NCBI GenBank assembly: GCA_033030425.1
Contig: JAUFSD010000017.1
Coordinates: 434,001-498,000 of the forward strand
Source: Verpa conica
Taxonomy: Eukaryota; Ascomycota; Pezizomycetes; Pezizales; Morchellaceae
Direction: 5' to 3'
Length of the DNA stretch: 64,000 nucleotides
Part shown: positions 14,701-27,600 of the stretch, piece by piece
Layout: every line of letters begins with the position of its first letter
How positions within the stretch are numbered: the first letter of the stretch is position 1
The notes under the pieces: generated by a model
What the model saw: only the letters and a program-made list of their open reading frames with translations
Databases searched by the model: none
What the model was told of the DNA's origin: nothing
Program-made: the position numbers and the translations under genes

Positions 14701-14982
14701 CCACACCAATCAACCACTGCAAACACACTGGCCATAGTCAAAGTAGAAATAAAATAAAAAAGGAGAAACTAAATTTGATAGATTGTCTTCTTAGTTTCGG
14801 GCACATATGGGGTGGTTTCGGTCGATTTTTTTACAAAAAGAGGAACAAAAAGAAGCTTGTTTTATTCTTCAAATTCGTCATAGTTTTACCCCCTTTCCCA
14901 ACCCTTGATCCAGATTCCTAACATGCCCGGGAAAAAATTACAAACTTTTTTTGATATTTTCTATTTGCGTTTGATTGAGAGC
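5774..14982. other. long gene-poor stretch
   Basis: About 9.2 kb without a gene I can support. The part next to 5773 is probably the 5' leader and promoter of the methyltransferase-domain gene. Open frames are short (none over 160 codons) and unrecognised. Notable marks are a CAT-repeat at about 6410-6433, an imperfect hairpin at 9011-9050, TACATGTA palindromes at 7593, 10612 and 13747, and ATCACTCGG words at 12031 (reverse), 13721 and 14154. It is probably decayed repeat DNA, but no family could be named by eye. Confidence 0.5.
9011..9050. repeat. imperfect inverted repeat (hairpin)
   Basis: The arm beginning GCGGGTGAATACTTGG pairs with the downstream arm ending CCCGC, leaving a loop of about 6 nt; one arm carries two extra bases. 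No direct repeat flanks it, so it is not clearly a transposon. It lies in gene-poor DNA. Confidence 0.5.
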
Positions 14983-16163
14983 TTAAGCGGCAGGCTTGGG
15001 AGCACCAGTCCTCATTGATGAAGCACGGCGCTTGCGGATTTCACTACGCTTGGACTTCTCCTCGTTGAGACGCTTGGCGAGAAGGTTGGTGTATTCGTTC
15101 TGTTATTTATATTAGTCTTTAGATATAGGGATTGAGTGTGATCCAGAGGTAACATACGGCAGCATCCTTTGAGGCTTCGGCTCTCCTCTTCTTGAGAGCG
15201 ATCCTGTGGCGCTTGTGCTGGAGGCGTTGAGGAGTGATGAGCCTCTGGATTCTGGGAGCCTTGGTGTAGGTCTTCTTTGCTTCATCCTTGGGCTTGACCT
15301 CACGGCGAATGACGAACTTGCGGAGCTAGAGTTCAGAGGAAGATATGTTAGCGGGTTATGACTGGCTGTCGTATGTCCACAGCCAATATAAAAATATGGC
15401 AAGTAGGGCCAAGAAAATTACACATACATCATCATCCTTAGACAAACCAAAGAACTTCCTGATCTTGGTAGCCCTCTTGGGTCCAAGGCGCTTAGGGTGG
15501 GTAATATCGGTAAGACCGGCAACTTCACTCTCACCCTGCTTGACGATAGTCAAAGCCAAGACAGCCAAGTCCATTCCGACGATGCATCCCCTAACAGACT
15601 TCCTCTTCCTCTCACCAGTCCTCCTGGGGCGGTAGCAAGAGTGACCAGCAGACAGGAGAAGACGAACACGGGTAGGGTGCATGACACCCTGCTTCATAGG
15701 GAAACCCTGCTTGTCGTTTCCACCGGTGATCTTAAAGATATAGCCAGCGAACTCGGGACCAACGCTGTCACCGGGGACTTCCTGGCCCATGCGCTTCTCC
15801 ATAAAAACGCGGAGGAGACGCTCATCTTCAATCTCGATCAGCTTCTGGGTGCCGTGGGCGGGGTAGCTGTTGGTTGGAGATCAATGTTAGTCCCTGATAT
15901 TCTCTGCTTCTTTATGCCTCCTTCGCTCCACCCCCCACTCTTCTCTCCCGTTACGTCCATCTTATCTGAACTCTGTCTCTTTCTTTCATTGTTCTCAAAG
16001 GAGGGCATTGGTATCGAGTAGAATTGAAGGTATTTAGGGTAGAAAACTTACGCCTATTTATAAAAGAGCTATCCGTTAGCCATCCGAAATACAGAACCAC
16101 ACTCAAACATTAATGGGAACCCGGATGGGAGATCTGAGAAAAACTCACGATATTCAACTTCAT
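14983..16163 (-). CDS. RPS6: 40S ribosomal protein S6 (eS6)
   Basis: Cytosolic small-subunit protein eS6. Supported exons are 16163-16149, 15866-15428, 15325-15158 and 15099-14983. The first exon codes only MKLNI. The next begins at the conserved [19 protein letters not shown] segment, followed by [12 protein letters not shown] and the basic C-terminal helix. The tail ends [15 protein letters not shown] and keeps the Ser pair in the RRASS context that is phosphorylated in eS6 proteins. Introns of 102 nt (15326-15427) and 58 nt (15100-15157) are canonical. The first junction is odd: the donor at 16148 is phase 0 but the acceptor at 15867 needs two more bases. A 2-nt exon (GC, 16053-16052) between an AG and a perfect GTAAGT restores the frame and gives 246 residues, with Ala where other species have Ser6. 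An early intron is common in ribosomal-protein genes. Confidence 0.95.
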
Positions 16164-17470
16164 GATGGCGTCGACTTTATTTCGTTACGGCCGTAGGATG
16201 GCGGAGAAAGTCGGTGCGCTGGGGGGGGGGGTCGTCGGGTTGTCGTTTATTTTGTTGCTGGTGTTGAGAATTTCGATGTGTGTGTATGCGCAGAGTTACC
16301 GCGGGGCCATTGTGTGCGTGGCGCCAAGCCGGGACTGCCTTAGGTCAAGATGATATTTTGCCCTACACAGCCACATGCATAGCTGAGCCTCAGAACTTCT
16401 ACAGATGGGAGCTTTCGTTAGAAGTTTACATATAAACACCAGAAAACATGTGATATCGTGGTTACATTTGTCAGAGTCTGGCGGTAAGTTGAAGCTATGA
16501 CTCTGCTACAAGAAGGCCGGCAGTTGTGAAGGTCATTCGTTTGTACTCTATAAGACGACAAACACCCGCCAAGCATCATTAGGTATGTAGGATACATGTA
16601 GCTATCCCGGCCACCAAGACTGGCTCTATAATCCCTAGGGAACTCTTTGGGGCTTCCTGAGTGGCCACGAGTGACCGATCATGACCGAGATTTGAACTAC
16701 AGAAACGGCAAGTTCCGATGAGTAAAAGCCCTAGACACGACAGAACCGCGCGGACTTCTCCATGGTAGGTATAAAGAAGTCACCCGTCGATGAATCTTTC
16801 CTTCAGTCCGGGCGTGTGATAGCTACATCTCTACACGCAATTAGGCAACACTTCTTGTATGCGCCATCATTATCACAACTTGGCACCTCTCTTTCCCGTG
16901 CTGCTCTACCAACAGTAAATGGCTGAACGTGACCCTAAATGCCTATATGAGTGTATATCTACTTTCAAACAGAGGCTTGACGTGGAGTCTTCTCGCGCTG
17001 CTTTACCTAAGGATGATGTGACTGCATCCATGTTCACGACGACCACATGGCACATGCAAAGCAACGGGTTTCTTCTCGCGCCCACACCCTATCACGACCC
17101 CATCTTACTCATTTAATCTATTAATCACATCTATGGGGTACCCCCTCAATAACTTGGGGTTGTTTGGAATTTATCCCTTTCCAATGACATTCTCGTGAGT
17201 CGTTTTGACAAATGTATTGGATTTCACATGTCTCTGCTTCCAAAAAAACAAGCAATCAGGTCGGCACGTCGCTCCTTCAGCCGCTGACATCATGTGCCAG
17301 GGTTCTCTCTTCACCCCTGCTAGTAACTTAGAGCATCGTCTTTCTGCCTCCCACCTTCCAACTTGTCTTAGGTAGGCCTTAACGGCGCGGTTTGCCGTTC
17401 CCTATATGCTTTTGTTCTCTTATATATACTCACACACGAGACAAGGCTCACCCACTACCACAACTGAACC
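16164..17470. other. intergenic region between RPS6 and the lipase gene
   Basis: Divergent spacer of 1.3 kb, holding the promoters of the minus-strand RPS6 and the plus-strand lipase. A TATATATA-like stretch (TTATATATAC) lies about 50 bases before the lipase ATG. There is a TACATGTA palindrome at 16593-16600. I see no gene. Confidence 0.5.
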
Positions 17471-19560
17471 ATGTCTTCCTCCATCTCAAGTTCTCCGGAC
17501 TCACTTAAAGATAAATCTGTCTCGCTCGGCGTAGGCGAGAATGCAGGCTCTGCGTACAGGGCGCTCGAGATCACACCGAATGATACTGTAATCGAGACTG
17601 AGGATGGCCATAGACTCCCAGGGGTCCCGCTGAGCGAGGCACGGAAACTCAACTCACTACGATCAAAAGAGGAACAGCAAAACGGGCACCATGAGCTACT
17701 CCCAGGCACTTCTCGATATAGGGAAGAGGGTCCCCTACATCCGGTTGTTAGTGTGGCAAAGGATAAGATCAAACGAACTGCCGGTGTAGGGGATAATGAA
17801 GGTGAGGAAGATACACAGACGAATATAGAGCGTGCGCCGGCATCAACAAATCCGTTGTTCCCACCATTACCGGTTTATGGGCCTGCTACGCCGCTAAGGA
17901 GGGTGCAGTGTATGTTTTTCCGCGTTACAAGTGGGATGTTATCGCTTTCGTTCCTAGGTGTGATAGTGATGGGGGCTGTCGTAAAGTCAATACCAGCACT
18001 TGCATCGAATACATTCAAGCGCCTAAACGGGGTAGATCCAGATGCATCTCGCCCATTCAATAAACTTGAAAAGGAGCGCGCCGAAAAACGAGAGCTTGAC
18101 GAGGCAGCGTGGAAAGCCCAGCAGAGAAGCTCACTAGATGCCCTTGGTGGGATCGAAATTGGCGGGAAGGGGGCAATGAATAGGCAGCTCGCGGGGGGTA
18201 AGGATAAGCTGTTGTGTGACGTTGGGTACTATGCAAGAAGGGTTGGGCTCGAGGTTGAGGAGTTCGAGGTGGAAACTGAGGATGGATTTCTGCTTGTTCT
18301 ACAACATATATTTGATCCTGATGATCCGCCATATTACCCTGGGGAGGTTGGCGAGGGTGGAGTGAGGATGGGGAGGAGAAGATACCCAGTGTTACTCATG
18401 CATGGGCTTTTGCAGAGCTCGGGGTCATTCTGTGTTAACGATGAAGATAGTTTGGCGTTTTATCTATGCAAAAGGTTCGTCTCCGCTTCTAACATACTTT
18501 CTCATAAATCCTAATTTATTTCTTTCGTCTTAGTGGCTATGACGTCTGGCTTGGTAATAATCGCTGTGGCTTCAAGCCATCACACACAGTTCTTCGCTAT
18601 AGTGACCCCCGTATGTGGGCATGGAATATTCGGCAAATGGGCATCCTTGACCTGCCCGCTTTCGTCACACACATACTTACCCGAACATCTTTCAAGAAAC
18701 TCGGCCTTGTCTGTCACTCTCAGGGAACAACCCAAACATTCGTAGCCCTTGCTAAGCAACAACGCCCAGACATTGGCGAGAAGATATCTGTCTTCTGTGC
18801 CCTTGCCCCTGCTGTCTATGCAGGTCCACTTATTGACAAATTCTACTTCAGATTCATGAGAATTATCCCGGCAAGCATGTTTCGGGTTGTCTTTGGGATT
18901 CATGCCTTTATTCCATTCATGTTGATGATGCACTCATCAATTCCCGCAAGCATCTACGGCGCCCTTGGTTACCGTGTATTCTGGTTCCTGTTTGGCTGGA
19001 GTGATCGACTCTGGGACCGTGGGCTTCGCAGTCGGTTTTTCCAATTTGCACCTGTTTATGTCTCTTCTGAAACGCTCCGGTGGTGGTTAGGTGGGTTTGC
19101 CCGCCACAGGTGTATCCTCTCCACGCATACCGAGCAACAAGAAGCCCTTGAAGACGAGCAGCGCGAGTCCATCCACACAGATGGGGAAAGGGCCAATGGA
19201 TCTCATTTGACTAGGGGGGATAAAATCTCCCCGTCACCTTCACTCTCACCCTCATCCTCGTCAGATCAAGTTGGGGGCGGGGCGTGGTATGATTCACGAT
19301 GCCCCCCGATCGCACTATGGATAGCTGGTAACGACGACCTCGTCGATGGAAATAGATTGCTACGGAGGTTTGATAAAGGGAAGGAACCGGATGCAAAGCT
19401 AATTCACAGATCTGTTATTGAGGGGTATGAGCATCTTGATGTAATCTGGGCAATGGATGCAGTTGATAAAGTATTTGTTGGTGTCAAGAAGGTTCTATGG
19501 GAGTGTGTTGAGGAGGATGTCAAAGGGAGAGTTGTTGTTCCGAAGGGATGTAGGGGATAG
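17471..19560 (+). CDS. acid-lipase-type alpha/beta hydrolase (steryl ester or triglyceride lipase)
   Basis: Exons 17471-18474 and 18534-19560 around a 59-nt intron give 676 residues. The protein has a polar N-terminus, one hydrophobic membrane segment at about residues 148-172, and the AB-hydrolase associated lipase region (VEEFEVETEDGFLL). Next come LLMHGLLQSSGSF (oxyanion side), the GYDVWLGNNRC signature and the nucleophile elbow VCHSQGTTQ, with Ser near residue 397. Likely triad partners are Asp in AGNDDLVD and His in GYEHLDVIW. The architecture matches the yeast Yeh1/Yeh2/Tgl1 family, which hydrolyses steryl esters or triacylglycerols at lipid droplets or the plasma membrane. The elbow has Cys where the family normally has Gly. 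The exact substrate cannot be read from sequence. Confidence 0.93.
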
Positions 19561-22402
19561 GGCAAGGGTTAGTACGTGATATTTAATCGAGTGATTTGTG
19601 ATGATTGGGCAGGGGAATGAAAGAACGAATGGATAAATCATAGATGATTGGGTAGCGGAGGAATGACCGGTACATGGAAGATTTTGAGGGGTTTAATTTC
19701 AGGGGGTTTCGTATGGAAATTGAGGGGGGGGCCTTCTTTTTTTTATAGCATGTTTGTGATTTCATCTTGGGTGGTATATGCATACCCGTGAGGGTTCTGG
19801 CGTTTTTGTTTATTTGAGAGACGTACCAATGAATAATGATAGATTCTGATCGTAAGAAAGGATAGCAAAATAGCGTCATCACTCTTTAGCAGGGTCCAGA
19901 GTAGATAAACCAGTCCCAGCTCTATTAAACGCCTAGCGAATTTCTACATTACCACTAGAAGTAGTGATACATACTCGGGTCGGGGATGCGAATACCTTAA
20001 AACTTGTATGAGTAATCCCGTAGTTACACCTTAAAACTCCGACCCGAGTGTACCCTTTCCCGGTCCGAGTTAGAATAGACAACCGAGCCTATAGCTATAC
20101 TCTCGGAAACCCACTCTTGATTAGCGTCCGCGATCTTGAATTAAGTGATTCAGCCCCCCGAATCACGCCCAATGCCGTTCCGTAGGGCCTGCCTGTCCAC
20201 ATACCCGGAAGCACCAGCATGGAGTGGGGTACAAACGGGGGAGGAAAAAAAAGGACTCGATGACCCCAAGTAATGGATTGACTGACTAGATCGAGCCACT
20301 AGACGCGAGACATCAAGTGTGGATATGCGTCTGAGGAAATGTAAAGGCACCTGCCTGTTTCGGTATTGTGGCTTTTCTTTCAGTAAGAGTGATTGCTTGC
20401 AGATCAAAGGACCATTATGATCGCTCGGTACTCGGGTTCTTTTCTCTAGAGATCTAAAGGTGACTTTGTAAAGCCACCATGCTTTTTAGATATCGAATAC
20501 TTGTAATAACAAAGTGGAGGGTGGGGTGAAGAGAGGGGAGAAGAGTGGATTTGATAGATCAAAGCGAGGCACGAGTTAAACTGCTCCGCTGAAACATATC
20601 CGCAGGCTTTGGATTGGCTCCACATACAAGAGAGAAAAAGAGGTACATAGCTGATCGATGGCGTTCTAGAGGAGGTTGTACACACAATGTCATTCTGGGT
20701 AGTGTAGGTAGGTAGGCCTTCTGGACCCTGACACCCCACGTGGATTACCACGGCCCTAAAAACGTTGATAGATGTTGCGGTGCCACACACAAACTATTGA
20801 CCTATGACCATCCTATATGCCGCCCTTGCCATACTTGTTTTCTAGTAAGAGCCAGAGCACCCTTTAACCCCAAACAACGGCCCTCCATAGTGAAACAAAC
20901 ACCCAGTATCCTTCACGGCAAATCACTCGGTATCTTAAAACGCGTGAAACTACGCCTCATTCCCCTCCCTCTTCTCTTTCTCCGCCGCCCCACTCCTAAC
21001 CCCACAGAATGGTGGAAATTGCGTAGTAGCACGTATAATCCCTTCAATATGCACACGCCCCCGCCCCCTCATGATCAGTTTGGGATTGTTCACCATACCA
21101 ACCCGAAACAGTACTTACCAGGAAAACTGTACTTTAGAACAGACCATAGCGCGAGGTTACGCACCTAGACCCTACACCAAGCTTATTTCAGCCTCCTAGT
21201 GCTTGTGTGGGTGTGGGTTCCTATATCAACTATAGAGTATAGTCTCGGTGTGGACGGAGGCGTTTCCTTCATTTGTACTCCTCCACACACCCCTCTCCAA
21301 ATCCTCTTCTATCATATTTCCCCCCGGTTATCGCGGGTTTATAACCCCAAGCGCGATCTCTAGGGCAAATCCACGGTCCTCCCAGGTTCTAGTTAAGCGT
21401 GAGGTTCTGCGGGCCGAACCATCCCCATACAGTAAATCTTTCCCGAATATGTCCTAGTTATTTGGAATACTCATCATAGAGGGAAGGGGGCGAGGGTTTG
21501 GGGTGCGAAGGAGCCATCGAGTGATACAGTATGATGTCATTTCATATTTGCTTTTATCTCGCTTATCCACCTATAAATGAATACTGGTCATGAAGGTAAA
21601 TGGTTGTCGCCTATCAGAAAGTTAGGAAGTGAAACCCTCTGCTAATTTCGCTAATTAATACAAAATAGGAGAGATTCCAGCACCTGCCAACCCATCACAT
21701 ACATACATGCACAATATTCCTAACCCGTATCTTCAGACAGAAAACCCATGAGATATATGAAAAATTTAAAAGAAACATAGAACAGTAAAAGAAGTCAAAG
21801 TAATAATGATAATGATAAAAAAAAACCCTTTCCGAGAAAAACACCTGTGACCCGCCGCCCTGACCTTATCCGTTTCATCCCAGTTCTTTTCTTTCGCGTT
21901 TCCTGTCCTATAGATAGCCCCAAAACATGTCCCTCCACTCAGATAAGATGGATAGATAGATAGATCCCAAGGGGAAAACCCCCCAGTCGAAAAAGGGTAA
22001 TATCAAAAGACGTAACATGAGTTCTTGCTTTGAGAACTTGCCATCTCCTTTACTGAAAAAAAAACCAACCCACCAGAGCCGTATGCAAATCTTCCACTCC
22101 GTACAAAGACGCTCAGTCGACTAATTGCCGCCGCGTCCCCCCTCTTCCCAGACCCTAAGAATGACCCGTACCCAAGAAAGAATTTTTTTTTCAAACCACC
22201 GCCCCATGATAAATAAATAGCCGGAGTAAAAAAAAAAAAAAAAAAAAAAAAGCCATATGTTGATAAATCGTTGAAATAGGGACATCCAGGTCACTGTCAA
22301 CATACAAAACAAAAGGTAGGACAGAACTCGCTGCAGCAAGCATGTATTAAGAAAAACATTAACATGGTTAACAAAAGGAAAGAAGAAAAAAAAGATGGAG
22401 GG
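19561..22402. other. gene-free stretch
   Basis: No supportable gene. It contains an A-tract of 24 at 22228-22251 and an ATCACTCGG word at 20922-20930. An unrecognised 142-codon open frame on the plus strand (20740-21168) has no family resemblance and I did not call it. Confidence 0.5.
22228..22251. repeat. A homopolymer, 24 nt
   Basis: Uninterrupted run of 24 A on the plus strand, about 150 bases beyond the stop codon of the bHLH gene, where it would read as poly-U in that gene's 3' flank. There is no sign of a retroelement next to it. Confidence 0.9.
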
Positions 22403-24031
22403 TCAGCATCTCTCAATGCCTTGCATTCGGCCTGGCCCGTTACTAACGCTATTATGCGCTGCATGGTGGCTTTGGGGGTGGTATGAGTTCGGCTGTTGGT
22501 GATGGAAGGTCTGAGCGGATTCCATCCGAAGGTTTTCCATTTCAAGGCGCATGTTATGAATGTTGGTTTGGTTTTCGTTACGGAGTGATTCAATCTCGTG
22601 CTGAAGTTGTTCCTGGTTGCGGAGCAAGCTATCCTGTGTTTGCTTCATTTGATTGATATATTCAATTGCTGTAATAATGTTAGAATATATTAAATACTAA
22701 AACTTTTTAGCTGGGAACAAACCTTTCGTAAGAACTTCCCACTTGCTGCTTTTACCCCCTCGTTCTGCAGGCAATTGATCTCGCAGTTCGTCGAATAGAT
22801 CCTTCATCTCTTTTCTCCGCTTCCGCTCCGCCAACTTGTGGCTTACTCTCAGTTCTGGTGTCCTAGAATATGGTGTGGCAGGCGATGATCCAGAGTCACT
22901 GAGACCAAGGCTTGTTTTTCGATCCTGTAGATGGTGATGATGGTGGTGATTACCATTCAGGTTTGATTGGTATTGGCTGCTTGGGTATGAAGATCCATTG
23001 CCATTTTCCGCGCCCATGTGGGGACCGTGGTGGGGGCGTAACGAATTTGTGCTGTAGATACTGCTTGCTGCAGATCCAGGCAAGCTCCCGGTGCTAATCC
23101 TACCCGGAGCAATACCATCACGACTCGTCCGGCCTGGTGGTGCAAGATCGGGATCGGGGAATGCGTATGGAAATCCTTTTGTTGGTGACGGGGCATTGGG
23201 ATGGGGGACCTGGCCTTGGCTATAAGGAAATCTTGATGCACCGATTGGGGGGGCAGTTCGTGCTACACCGCCGGTCTTTGGTGAAGTTCCATTATAGCCA
23301 TTCGTCGACTCACTGGTACTTGCTACACTATATCTGTTATAAGGGTGGGCATAGCCCGAGACGGTTGATCCATTTGTGCCTTCAGAAGACCCATTATCCA
23401 TTCTATGTGGCGCCGGTGAATTGCTGTGGATACCTCGTTCGCGCTGTAGTGTGCTCGCTAGACTAACCTGGCTAGCTGCGGGTGTGCCGCCTACGGGAGA
23501 CGAAAGTTGAAGATTACCTAATCGACTGTCGAAGCTACTCCGGCGGGATGCAGAAGGTGAAGGTGTTGGGAGTGCGCCATCTTGTGAATTATTCCCCGGG
23601 GGAGTTGTGTGATGTAAGCTAGTATTCGAGGCCGTGAAGGTGCTACCGGTCGGCGAATGGTTGTAACTAAATGACGGCGCGTTATTGTTTTCTTGTGAAT
23701 GCTGACGCGAGGGGCCGTGGGCATCAATTGGGGGGAGTGTCAATTGGGGCGAGAAGGAATCGGAGACTTGGTTCTAGTTAGCTTGGTTTATCTCTGCACA
23801 GCGTCATAGCTTTTAGGGAAGACGCAGTAGGAAGAGGGGAAAGTTACGGTTGCTAGCCCTAGTTGAATTTATCGACCAGTTACCTGAATCCCGAAGGTCG
23901 GCAGACTGCTGGCTAAGGGGAGGTGAATGCCCATTTACAGACGGAGGTTTAGAGACGCCTGTGATATTCGCCAGCGGTGGAAGGGTCTGGGTAGCGGAGA
24001 CAGACGACCGTCGATCCCAGTGGGTGTCCAT
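22403..24031 (-). CDS. bHLH transcription factor (fungal 'GlcD gamma'-type)
   Basis: Three exons, 24031-23884, 23766-22723 and 22668-22403, give 485 residues; the introns are 117 and 54 nt. Residues 1-350 are Ser/Pro/Asn-rich with a His run, probably disordered regulatory sequence. The basic helix-loop-helix lies at about 355-406: SHKLAERKRRKEMKDLF as basic region plus helix 1, a loop with PAERGGKSS, and helix 2 WEVLTKAIEYINQMK built across the second intron. The His, Glu and Arg of the basic region predict E-box (CACGTG-like) binding. A coiled coil (LLRNQEQLQHEIESLRNEN) follows and would extend the dimer interface. It resembles fungal HLH proteins annotated as GlcD gamma; biological targets are unknown. 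Confidence 0.9.
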
Positions 24032-24596
24032 TATTCTGGAGAATGAAGTGTTGAGAACGAATGACTAAAAGGAAAAGGAAAAAAGAAAGAGCGACAGAAG
24101 TAGGTAGGGATGAGGGAAGAGGAGATATATATGAGTTGAACTCAAGAGACCTCTAGGATGTTTCTTGGACAACTCTTGAGTAGACTGGGGGGGTGTGTGG
24201 GAGGTTGGCTGGTGAAGAGGACCGATTACCTTAGTAGCACCTTCGTTTCGTTTCCTGCGTGTTTCGTTTCGACGCAGAAAGGATCGGTTCAGTCGGAGAG
24301 CAGAAGAAAACGAAGGGAAGGGGGTTGGTGGGAGTTTTTGTTCTGGAGGGTTTTTTTCGACGAGGAGTGGGAGTGGAGAGGGTCTTGGTTCCACGAGGCA
24401 AATCAACCGAACGGTTGCAGGTATGGGAAGGGTAGATGTACTCCACTTGGCTGCCGCGAGGTTACAGGCTCGCCAGGTGGAACAGCCCCCGCGAGAAGTG
24501 GCAGCTGGGGGGTGGCAATACTACCTTGCAGGCAGTCACTCCTATCTGATCTGCCTAAGTAAGCTACAGGTATTGTGCGCGTGGAGACTAGACTGT

Positions 24597-24630
24597 ACTG
24601 CACTGCACTGCACTGCACTGCACTGCACTG
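24597..24630. repeat. ACTGC pentanucleotide microsatellite
   Basis: Nearly seven perfect copies of ACTGC, followed within 10 bases by short CTG and CGT triplet runs. It sits about 570 bases upstream of the bHLH start codon. Confidence 0.95.
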
Positions 24631-27600
24631 ATGTTTCTGCTGCTGCTGCTCGTCGTCGTCCTCGGTGGTTGTAGATCCTAAATACTACTACAGAGATGAC
24701 GGTGGACGGTGGCCAGACTTTGTATCGAGAGGGCCGGACGGCTGCTTCAAATACCCCAGAACCGAGACGCTGGTCACTGCGCTGAGCTCTGTCACACGCC
24801 CGGAGATCTTGCGAAATTAGAGAGTGTGACCTTCTACTCCTCCTTCTACTCCACTCTAGGCAGTGCTCACAGGTGATGGGGTTTAACAGAAACAGAGAAT
24901 GGCAAAAGCAAAAGGTCTCGAAAAATTACTAGCAACGTATGTGAAATGGTGATGTGGGGAATGGATGGAAAACTAGGGGGTTTGAGGTGATGGGAATTCA
25001 CAATCTGGAATCTGGTAACCGGCTCTGAAGAGGGAGAGGAGAGAGAGCTCCCCAACCCATTTGGATTGGGGCTGCCGAGACTACATATGTATTCAAGCTT
25101 CTTCTTCCTCTTCTTCTTTGCCGCGGCTTCTTTGAGATCACAGCGCGCCTAGTACATACTACCTACATACTAAATACCCCCCCCCTTCGGCTTTTGGCAG
25201 GAGCATAAGAAGGATCGGAAACAGTCTGATATGCCGTAAGGATAACTGCCTAAGTAAATATGTACATGTACAGCAGCTGCTATCCTTCCCTCGGGGTTGC
25301 CCGACTCACAAAGAACCGGTATCGTTTATGTGTCTTTAGTCCGTGTCGTGCAAAGATGCATTGAGGACTCGGGATCAAGTCCTCTCTTAGAATTACGAAG
25401 GCACGAGCGCACACGGTACTCATTCGTACACCTGTCGGGGGGATAGAGTGCACAGGTAAGGATATCTCGATCTACGTATTATCACAATATCCGATACCTC
25501 AAAAGATCAATCATTGCTGTCCTCCCCCTCAAAGTAACCTTCCACTGCCTTTGATATTCATGTCCCACCAGTGAGCAGTGCCTGGATCAAGGTCCGATCA
25601 TCGGCCAGGTTAGGGGTTCTTTTCCTTTACCGCTTCGCCCTGAATTTTCTGTGTACCTCTCTTGTATTTTTTTTCCTTTTCCTCCCTTTCTCTCGTGGGG
25701 TTTACATTCTATCGCAGTGTTGTCCGGTGCCTTAGTGGTAACCTGATATGTAAAAGGAAAAGCAATATGGGCCGGTTGGACGAAGGAGAGTGTGTCACGA
25801 CCAACCCACTGGATCGTGGGGATCTGTAGGACCATGGCTGCCAATCGTCTGGTTGGAGATAAATACTTAACAACTTGGTTATACATATGTGTGTGTCCAT
25901 GTCTCGTCTCGCAAGCAGAGCACAGCGTCTTTTCCCTTTCGGATTTCCAGCTGGGAAGGGAACATCTATAGTCGCCACCACCCAGGTTTTGATACTGAGA
26001 TCGCATGTTTAGAAAAAGGTCACAACCCACAACGGGTTCTGCAGGAGACTCGCAGCTAACAAGTGTGGCTGAAGACACGTCTGGGTTGATTCGAAAGAGG
26101 TCTATGGCCAATCGTTGGCATGTACATACATTACATACATACCTATGTACCTGTACGAACACCGAGTAGTGGTTGCAATTATAGATATTTATACGAAAGC
26201 CCGCGAGGTCGCATTACCATTCCCCCCCCCTAGATCACAATGCGTTTCGTCTTCACATGCCCGAATTTCTCTCGAATTTCTCCATCTCCCCCTGATGATC
26301 ATCTATATCCTCAACTCTATCCTGACGCCATTATAACTCACATGATATATACACTCAATGTGGTCTTATTCATCACGATAGCCATCGATACAGGGACCAG
26401 ACAAACCGATAACCACCAAAACAGCCTCAGGCATAAATACAATAGAAACCTTCGATTTATGCAAAAATAAAAAGGAAAGGCAAACCTAGGTGTTGCTTTA
26501 GAGTAAAGGACCTTAAAATACCTACCTAGTACGCCGGTAAATAGGCACACAAGTACAGTACCCAAGCTTGATGGGTATAGCTGTGAGGAGAAGATCCCAG
26601 CTGCTGCGAGTGATAGCCAGGCCCAGACACGTGCTCTGTGCGACTCTGTCAGAATTGGGGCAACTGTGACGCGACGATAGCCCAAAAGGTAAGTACATCC
26701 TGAACGCACCTCCTGGAATATCAGATATATCGACCTGGTAGATAGGAATGTTTATCGCATACGCAAGCGGCTTTCGTACGCTGATAATTCCCCGATTTAC
26801 TCCGGATACAAGGCGGGATAAGGCGAGGAGTAGCCATAGCTTTCTAGCAACGGGGGTAAATTCCTACTCCGGAGCCAAAGATCTTGGTAATATTATTATG
26901 TTGCCCCCGTCAAATGGAATCGCCAGGTGGAGGACAAGGCCTAGCGAAAAACCGGGAATACTTGCACCGACGGCGTAACAGAGTTGATCTCGCTATTGGG
27001 GGCAAAAAACGGCGGGCTAGGTTTTTGGAGACCTGCCGAAGTGTGCCAAGGGTGGCTAGCAGGGTTTCCAGAAACGTGCTTTAGACAGGAAACTTGTCGA
27101 TATCTGGAATGGTATGGTTTGACAAGCAACCCAAGAGACATGACGAAAGAACATGTCTAAACATTGTGGTATCTCGAAACGAAACATCCGGGCCCCTAAG
27201 AGGCCAAGGTTGAGGGTAAAATTCCGGCTATGTTTCAATTGAATCCTTTACGGCAGCAAAGAGCTCACTCGATCTGGAGATGCCGCTCTGCTCTGGCCAG
27301 CTATAAGAATACGGAAGGTTCGGCTGTCGATCAAACTCTCCGTTGGTGTTTCTTTTTTTATTCGTGGAGGGGTTTTTTTTCCCGGGCTGATAGAGAACCG
27401 TTCTGTCGGGCCAACTTCAATTCTGATATTGGCCAACTCGCTTCGTAAGGACCCCCCAACCATGTTTTTTTTGAGTCAGGATACCACCCCCCACTAAGCC
27501 TTTTGATGAGAATGTAGGACGGAAAGTTTCCTTTTCAGCAACAGCGGTGGATAGTGGGTACAAGGTGGGTATCTGTTGAGAACGCGACAGGCCGTTCTAG

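Noticed and set aside
20740..21168. 142-codon plus-strand frame
   Set aside because: Pro/Arg/His-rich composition typical of a chance frame; no recognisable motif.
25587..26162. 191-codon minus-strand frame
   Set aside because: The longest frame in its region, but low-complexity and Cys/His scattered without motif; no family likeness and no supporting neighbours.
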